10,189 nucleotides of DNA from NCBI GenBank assembly GCA_913058195.1, contig CAJXPP010000058.1, positions 1 through 10,189 on the forward strand, read 5' to 3'. The notes beneath the pieces are model-generated. The model worked only from the letters and a program-made list of their open reading frames with translations. It did no database searches and had not been told where the DNA came from. This DNA comes from an uncultured Gammaproteobacteria bacterium (lineage in GTDB: Bacteria; Pseudomonadota; Gammaproteobacteria; Nitrosococcales; Methylophagaceae). Positions 6,163 to 10,189 of this stretch are shown here, piece by piece (positions within the stretch are counted from its first letter, which is position 1; the number at the start of each line of letters is the position of its first letter). A program made the translations under genes and the position numbers.

Positions 6163-8430
6163 ATGGTTAAAACTGCTATTGCATTTATGCTTGGCTGTGT
6201 TTTATTTTTGCAGCTACGCAATATGCCTAACTTACTCTGGTTTTGGGCGCTACTACCTGCCAGCCTTTTACTGATACATGCGAAGACTAGAGTCTTCGCG
6301 TATTTGCTATTTGGCATGTTATGGACAATGTTATGCACCACTAATTATATTGAAACTCGTCTTTCGCCAGAAATTGAAGGTCAAGATATTGTTATTACTG
6401 GCACAGTCGCCACAATTCCTGATCGAGACTCTAATCACATCCGGTTTATATTTAAGCCGGATAAGTCCTCAACGATAATACTGCCTGATAAGCTTCGGAT
6501 CAATTGGTATAAACCATTACCTAAAGACTTAAATTCAGGCGAACATTGGCAATTAACCCTCCGCTTAAAACAAACTCATGGCATGTCTAATCCTGGTGGG
6601 TTTGATTATGAATCATGGCTGTTTCAACAGGGAGTAGGTGCAACAGGCTATGTTAAAACAGCAAAAAGTAATCATAAATTAGCTTCAGCACCGATCTATT
6701 CGATTAATACCCTACGCCAATCATTACTTAGTAAATTAAATACTCATCTTGAAACTAGCCCTTACCTTGGTCTTATTCAAGGGTTAACCACAGGGGTTAG
6801 ACGCAATATTAATAAACAACAATGGCAAACACTACGTACATCTGGCACCAGCCATTTGCTTGCTATATCCGGTTTACATATTGGCCTTGCAGCTGCAATT
6901 GGCTTCTTTTGTTTTCGTTATTTATGGTCGTTACGCGCTAAAAACCTATTAATTCTGCCAGCAATAGAGTTCGCAGCATTAGGTGCGGCATCATTGGCAC
7001 TATTTTATGCCGCTCTCGCTGGTTTTTCTATTCCTACCCAACGTGCATTAATTATGGTGATAGTTGTACTACTAGGTGTTCTAAGTCGAAAACCTCATAC
7101 ATCACCATCACTATTAGCAATAAGCCTTCTTATAATTTTAGTTATAAATCCTTTTGCTGTTTTATCTGCTGGGTTTTGGTTATCTTTTTCTGCTGTCGCA
7201 CTGATTTTGTTTGTAAGTCAGAATAAAACTCCTAATCCTCGCTGGCAGTGGCTGAGGATTCATGGATTGCTTGCTTTTGGACTTAGCCCTTTTTTATTAT
7301 TCTTTTTCTTACAAACATCACTGATAGCACCTATTGCTAATATTATCGCAATCCCATTCATTAGCTTAATCATTGTGCCATTGCTATTACTTGCCAGCAT
7401 TTTACTCTGGTTGTTTGAACCGCTAGGTATTGCACTGCTCCATTTAGCTGATTATTTATTAAGCCTATTTTGGCCACTGCTTAATTATCTCGCATCAATA
7501 CCTTATGCCAGCTTTTCAGTCCAAGTAATACCTTTTTATTACTTATTAGCACTGCTTGTTGGCACAATATTATTGTTAGCTCCTCGTGGTTTTCCTGCAA
7601 AGTGGTTAGGAGTAATAGGCTTTACACCTCTATTATTATTTTCCCCGCCCCACCCTAATAAAAATGAATTCTGGTTTACATTGCTGGATGTTGGTCAAGG
7701 ACTATCGGCCGTGGTGCAAACACATTCGCACACCCTAGTGTTTGATACAGGCCCAAAATTTAGCGAGTCATTTAATACAGGTACTGCGGTAATTCATCCT
7801 TTTTTACAATCTCGAGGGATTAGTAAAATCAATATTTTAGTAATCAGTCATGGAGATAATGACCATATCGGTGGTGCATTACCATTAATAAATCAGGTTT
7901 CAGTTAGCACTATACTCACCAGCATCACAGATAAGGTTCCTAACTCTCTCCCCTGCTATTCTGGACAAGCTTGGTATTGGGATGGTGTCTATTTCGAATT
8001 TCTTAGCCCAAACCAACATGATGTTGATAGTAAAAACAACCTATCCTGTGTATTAAAAGTGAGTAATAATCAGGGCAGCGTTCTATTAACCGGAGATATA
8101 GAGATATCTGCAGAAAAGCGTTTAGTCGAGCGTTATCCTAGCTCATTGAATGCCACTATCCTAGTTGCTCCTCACCACGGTAGTAAAACATCCTCATCAC
8201 TTCCATTCATAAACGCAGTCAAACCCAAGCTAGTATTAATTCCCGCAGGTTACCGAAATCGCTACCACTTTCCTCATATAAAAGTTTTAAAACGCTTTCA
8301 ACAACAAGAGATCCCCGTATTCAGCACCGCTGAATACGGTGCAATGAGCATCCAATTTAATGAAAATGAACTATCCGTGCTTTCATCATGGCGTGATAAG
8401 ACACGTAAAATATGGACAAACTCTAATTAA
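6163..8430 (+). CDS. comEC: DNA internalization competence protein ComEC/Rec2
   Basis: Polytopic inner-membrane channel that brings single-stranded DNA into the cytoplasm during natural transformation. The 755 residues match full-length gammaproteobacterial ComEC (Rec2/YcaI about 750-770). Seen in order: two N-terminal membrane segments (about 5-45); an OB-like DUF4131 region (about 60-180, including SNPGGFDYESWLFQQG); the competence core with the hallmark TSGTSHLLAISGLHIG at 226-241 and many membrane segments to about 480; and a C-terminal metallo-beta-lactamase-like domain from FWFTLLDVGQGLSAVV onward. The domain keeps metal ligands of the HxDxDH motif (H563, D565, D567, H568), LTGD with D645, and APHHGS with H671/H672, so it looks catalytically intact. 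ATG 6163 has a short AGGG site 4 nt upstream. It diverges from the DUF2062 gene. No other competence genes are in the window. Two perfect hairpins lie inside the gene (6280-6299 and 8315-8339). Confidence 0.96.
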   Translation: MVKTAIAFMLGCVLFLQLRNMPNLLWFWALLPASLLLIHAKTRVFAYLLFGMLWTMLCTTNYIETRLSPEIEGQDIVITGTVATIPDRDSNHIRFIFKPDKSSTIILPDKLRINWYKPLPKDLNSGEHWQLTLRLKQTHGMSNPGGFDYESWLFQQGVGATGYVKTAKSNHKLASAPIYSINTLRQSLLSKLNTHLETSPYLGLIQGLTTGVRRNINKQQWQTLRTSGTSHLLAISGLHIGLAAAIGFFCFRYLWSLRAKNLLILPAIEFAALGAASLALFYAALAGFSIPTQRALIMVIVVLLGVLSRKPHTSPSLLAISLLIILVINPFAVLSAGFWLSFSAVALILFVSQNKTPNPRWQWLRIHGLLAFGLSPFLLFFFLQTSLIAPIANIIAIPFISLIIVPLLLLASILLWLFEPLGIALLHLADYLLSLFWPLLNYLASIPYASFSVQVIPFYYLLALLVGTILLLAPRGFPAKWLGVIGFTPLLLFSPPHPNKNEFWFTLLDVGQGLSAVVQTHSHTLVFDTGPKFSESFNTGTAVIHPFLQSRGISKINILVISHGDNDHIGGALPLINQVSVSTILTSITDKVPNSLPCYSGQAWYWDGVYFEFLSPNQHDVDSKNNLSCVLKVSNNQGSVLLTGDIEISAEKRLVERYPSSLNATILVAPHHGSKTSSSLPFINAVKPKLVLIPAGYRNRYHFPHIKVLKRFQQQEIPVFSTAEYGAMSIQFNENELSVLSSWRDKTRKIWTNSN
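6280..6299. repeat. Perfect 20-bp inverted repeat inside comEC (5' part)
   Basis: GCGAAGACT and AGTCTTCGC flank a central AG, making a 9+2+9 palindrome at 6280-6299. As RNA it would form an 8-bp stem with a TAGA loop. It lies about 40 codons into comEC, encoding part of HAKTRVFAY. No T run follows on the plus strand. Confidence 0.6.
8315..8339. repeat. Perfect 11-bp stem hairpin inside comEC (3' part)
   Basis: CCGTATTCAGC (8315-8325) and GCTGAATACGG (8329-8339) form a perfect 11-bp stem with a 3-nt loop (ACC). It lies about 90 nt before the comEC stop, within codons for the segment around PVFSTAEYGA. No T run follows on either strand, so it is not a standard intrinsic terminator. It could slow RNA decay or limit read-through into exbB. 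Confidence 0.6.
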
Positions 8431-8443
8431 GCTCGGTACGGCG

Positions 8444-8495
8444 TTTCATCAATGCCACTTTTTCACGTATTATGGCGGTAGTTATATTGATGAAA
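8444..8495. repeat. Long-spaced inverted repeat in the comEC-exbB intergenic region
   Basis: TTTCATCAAT (8444-8453) and ATTGATGAAA (8486-8495) are perfect 10-bp arms 32 nt apart. Inside them GCCA (8454-8457) and TGGC (8473-8476) can extend the pairing, the first immediately adjacent to the outer arm and the second after a 9-nt bulge. A possible promoter (TTTTCA 8460-8465, 17 bp, TATATT 8483-8488) lies in the same stretch, with a start near 8495. The repeat therefore could be an operator pair around the exbB promoter or a leader structure ending beside the exbB ribosome site (GAGA, 8497-8500). Confidence 0.45.
8460..8488 (+). promoter_or_regulatory. Possible promoter for the exbB-exbD-msbA operon
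   Basis: TTTTCA (8460-8465) and TATATT (8483-8488, five of six to consensus) are separated by 17 bp. The start near 8495 would leave a leader of about 15 nt carrying the GAGA ribosome site. The -35 match is modest. The 79-bp gap before exbB, against 2-nt gaps after it, makes a promoter here plausible. Confidence 0.35.
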
Positions 8496-8509
8496 TGAGA
8501 TAACACACT

Positions 8510-9148
8510 ATGTTGGAATTTTTTAAGGCAGGCGGCCTATTAATGTGGCCTTTATTTATCTGCTCTGCAGTCGCTATTGCTATTATCGCCGAACGATTTT
8601 GGAGTTTGCAAACAAAGCGGATTTCGCCACCTGATTTAATGACTCAAATTTGGCAATGGTTAAAGTTCAATCAAATAGATAATAGTCGTATCAGTACGCT
8701 ACAACGTAATTCTCCACTGGGTCAGATATTAGCTGCTGGACTCGCCAACCGAAATTCCTCAAGAGACATAACAAAAGAAAGTATTGAAGATACTGGCCGT
8801 CATGTCACTTTATCCTTAGAGAAAAACCTGACTACGCTAGGTACGATTGCCGCTATCACGCCATTATTAGGCTTACTCGGTACTGTAATAGGTATGATTA
8901 AGGTGTTTGCCGTCATCACTACTGAAGGTGTGGGCAACCCTGAAACCTTAGCAGGTGGCATATCAGAGGCGTTAATAACCACCGCAATGGGACTTGTTGT
9001 TGCCATTCCTAGTCTTATTTTTTATCGCCATTTCCGTGGAAAAATAAACCTTTTGGTTGTTGATATGGAAGAAAAAGCTATCAAGCTTGTTGAAATCCTT
9101 CATGGCGATCGCGAATTTACTGCTGACTTGAATCCTGATAAGGATTAG
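8510..9148 (+). CDS. exbB: ExbB/TolQ/MotA-family proton channel subunit
   Basis: Inner-membrane subunit of a proton-driven energy-transducing complex with the ExbD-like protein encoded 2 nt downstream. The 212 residues show the three-helix ExbB/TolQ layout: TM1 about 10-28 (with VAIAIIAERFWSL at 21-33), a long cytoplasmic loop, TM2 about 107-130 with TPLLGLLGTVIGMI (117-130), and TM3 about 152-172 with SEALITTAMGLVVAIPS (152-168). The threonines at 125 and 157 correspond to conserved pore-lining threonines of E. coli ExbB. ATG is preceded by GAGA at 8497-8500. No tonB is present; this exbBD pair next to msbA is a recurring gammaproteobacterial arrangement, so it may serve envelope transport instead of, or besides, TonB. 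Whether it is functionally ExbB or a paralogue cannot be told from sequence alone. Confidence 0.92.
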   Translation: MLEFFKAGGLLMWPLFICSAVAIAIIAERFWSLQTKRISPPDLMTQIWQWLKFNQIDNSRISTLQRNSPLGQILAAGLANRNSSRDITKESIEDTGRHVTLSLEKNLTTLGTIAAITPLLGLLGTVIGMIKVFAVITTEGVGNPETLAGGISEALITTAMGLVVAIPSLIFYRHFRGKINLLVVDMEEKAIKLVEILHGDREFTADLNPDKD

Positions 9149-9150
9149 TT

Positions 9151-9570
9151 ATGAAATTATCTCCAAATAAATTGGAAGAGCCTGACGTTAATCTGACGCC
9201 AATGATTGACGTGGTATTTCTATTACTCCTTTTTTTCATGGTATCAACAAGTTTTATACGTGAAAGCTCTCTCAAAGTTGATTTACCTGAAGCTACGGGA
9301 CTAGCGCTTGCAGAACAAGACTCGCCGATAGATATCATTATTAATGCCGAGGGCCAATTCACTGTAAATGGCGTTACGCTTATAAATCCTAGTACAGCAC
9401 AGTTATCAGCTCATCTAGAGCAAGCTGTGGGCGAAATAGAGGATCCGCATGTCATCATTAGTGCTGATGCTAATGCTGAATATCAAAATATTGTTACCGC
9501 GATGGATACTGCTCAACAATTAGGCTATACGCGCTTAACCTTAGCTACTCGCCAGAAATCAAAAGAATAA
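9151..9570 (+). CDS. exbD: ExbD/TolR-family energy-transducing protein
   Basis: Partner of the ExbB-like protein upstream; a single-helix protein with a periplasmic C-terminal domain. The 139 residues match ExbD length (E. coli 141). Seen: the conserved DVNLTPMIDVVFLLLLFF at 12-29, with the essential membrane aspartate at D20 (E. coli ExbD D25), a single TM about 18-36, then LKVDLPEATG and a periplasmic domain with INAEGQFTVNG and VIISADANAEYQNIV typical of ExbD/TolR. The gene starts 2 nt after the exbB stop and ends 2 nt before the msbA ATG, so the three genes are very likely co-transcribed and translationally coupled. Confidence 0.94.
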   Translation: MKLSPNKLEEPDVNLTPMIDVVFLLLLFFMVSTSFIRESSLKVDLPEATGLALAEQDSPIDIIINAEGQFTVNGVTLINPSTAQLSAHLEQAVGEIEDPHVIISADANAEYQNIVTAMDTAQQLGYTRLTLATRQKSKE

Positions 9571-9572
9571 TA

Positions 9573-10189
9573 ATGACAGAAGCCCCAAGTACAACAAATA
9601 GTCGAGAACTTTATAAACGACTACTAGGCTATGTTCAGCCCCATTGGCAGAAGTTTACCGCCGTTATTATTTCAATGATTATATATGCAGCAACGGAAAC
9701 TGGCTTAGCCGCCCTAATGAAACCGCTTATTGATGGCAGTTTTGTTGATCAAGACTCAGAAATAATTAAACTTATCCCACTACTGTTAATTGGCCTTTTT
9801 CTTGTCCGAGGTTTAGCAAACTTTATCACTACCTATGGTTTAGGTTGGATCGCACGTAATGTAATCAAAAAACTACGTGAAGAAATGTTTGAGCGTTTAT
9901 TGGTTCTCCCTGCCAAATTCTACGATAATAGTACCTCTGGCGAGTTAATGTCTAAGCTACTTTATGATGTTGAACAAGTCGCTAATGCCACTACTGATGC
10001 AATTTTGACCTTAATTCGCGATAGTCTCACCATTATTGGCTTAATAGCATGGATGGTTTACCTTAACGGTATGTTGTCATTGATCATCCTATTAACCGTT
10101 CCATTGGTTGGCTTACTTGTTTATAAAGTCAGTTCTCGCTTTCGAATTATCAGTAAGAACATTCAAGACTCTATGGGCGACGTCAGTCA
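9573..10189 (+). CDS. msbA: Lipid A export ABC transporter MsbA (N-terminal part, cut by window end)
   Basis: Inner-membrane ABC flippase that moves lipid A-core from the cytoplasmic to the periplasmic leaflet for LPS assembly. Translation from ATG 9573 gives 205 complete codons to the window edge, about a third of the expected 580 or so residues; only the transmembrane domain is present and the ATP-binding domain lies outside. Seen: TM1 about 28-48 followed by LMKPLIDGSF, a second segment about 66-90 with LLLIGLFLVRG, the coupling-helix region KLREEMFERLLVLPAKFYDN with TSGELMSKLLYDVEQVA, and SRFRIISKNIQDSMGDVS at the end. These parallel E. coli MsbA closely (LLKPLLDDGF, STGTLLSRITYDSEQVA, RFRNISKNMQ). 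It begins 2 nt after exbD with a weak ribosome site, implying coupling. Confidence 0.93.
   Translation, partial: MTEAPSTTNSRELYKRLLGYVQPHWQKFTAVIISMIIYAATETGLAALMKPLIDGSFVDQDSEIIKLIPLLLIGLFLVRGLANFITTYGLGWIARNVIKKLREEMFERLLVLPAKFYDNSTSGELMSKLLYDVEQVANATTDAILTLIRDSLTIIGLIAWMVYLNGMLSLIILLTVPLVGLLVYKVSSRFRIISKNIQDSMGDVS

Noticed and set aside
8486..8510. Fur-box-like sequence ahead of exbB
   Set aside because: The ATTGATGAAATGAGATAA stretch is superficially like GATAATGAT repeats but does not match the 19-bp Fur consensus well enough to claim iron regulation.

Overview
The window is AT-rich chromosomal DNA from a Gram-negative bacterium, almost certainly a gammaproteobacterium. It carries lipoprotein-export (Lol) and lipid A flippase (MsbA) genes, ilvA and rpiA side by side and divergent, and the order lolC/D - DUF2062 - comEC - exbB - exbD - msbA that recurs in this class. 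I cannot name the genus. No mobile element, phage gene, tRNA, rRNA or CRISPR array is visible, and coding is dense.

Left part (1-3115). ilvA (biosynthetic threonine deaminase) runs leftward; only the last base of its stop codon lies outside the window. A 284-bp regulatory interval with several inverted repeats separates it from a rightward gene for an unrecognised four-helix membrane protein, which has its own extended -10 promoter. rpiA (ribose-5-phosphate isomerase A) follows with its own -10 and ends at a 13-bp hairpin.

Middle part (3116-6119). A single LolC/LolE-type permease gene overlaps lolD by 8 nt. No second permease gene follows, so this is probably a LolF-type (homodimeric LolDF) lipoprotein extraction system. 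Next is a small secreted protein with three copies of a YNSL-centred motif, which I do not recognise; it is the least explained gene here. It converges on a leftward DUF2062 membrane protein gene.

Right part (6120-10189). comEC (DNA uptake channel, 755 aa) diverges from the DUF2062 gene over 43 bp in which the -10-like elements of the two strands overlap. exbB, exbD and msbA follow; exbB-exbD-msbA are spaced by only 2 nt each and look like one operon, with msbA cut by the window end after 205 codons. The rightward genes are mainly concerned with the envelope: lipoprotein extraction (LolC/F-LolD), proton-driven energy coupling (ExbBD), lipid A transport (MsbA) and DNA import (ComEC).

The window is mostly ordinary core genome. 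The items worth a second look are the YNSL-repeat exported protein, the single Lol permease, the orphan membrane protein at the ilvA/rpiA junction, the overlapping divergent promoter at comEC, and several perfect hairpins inside or beside comEC.
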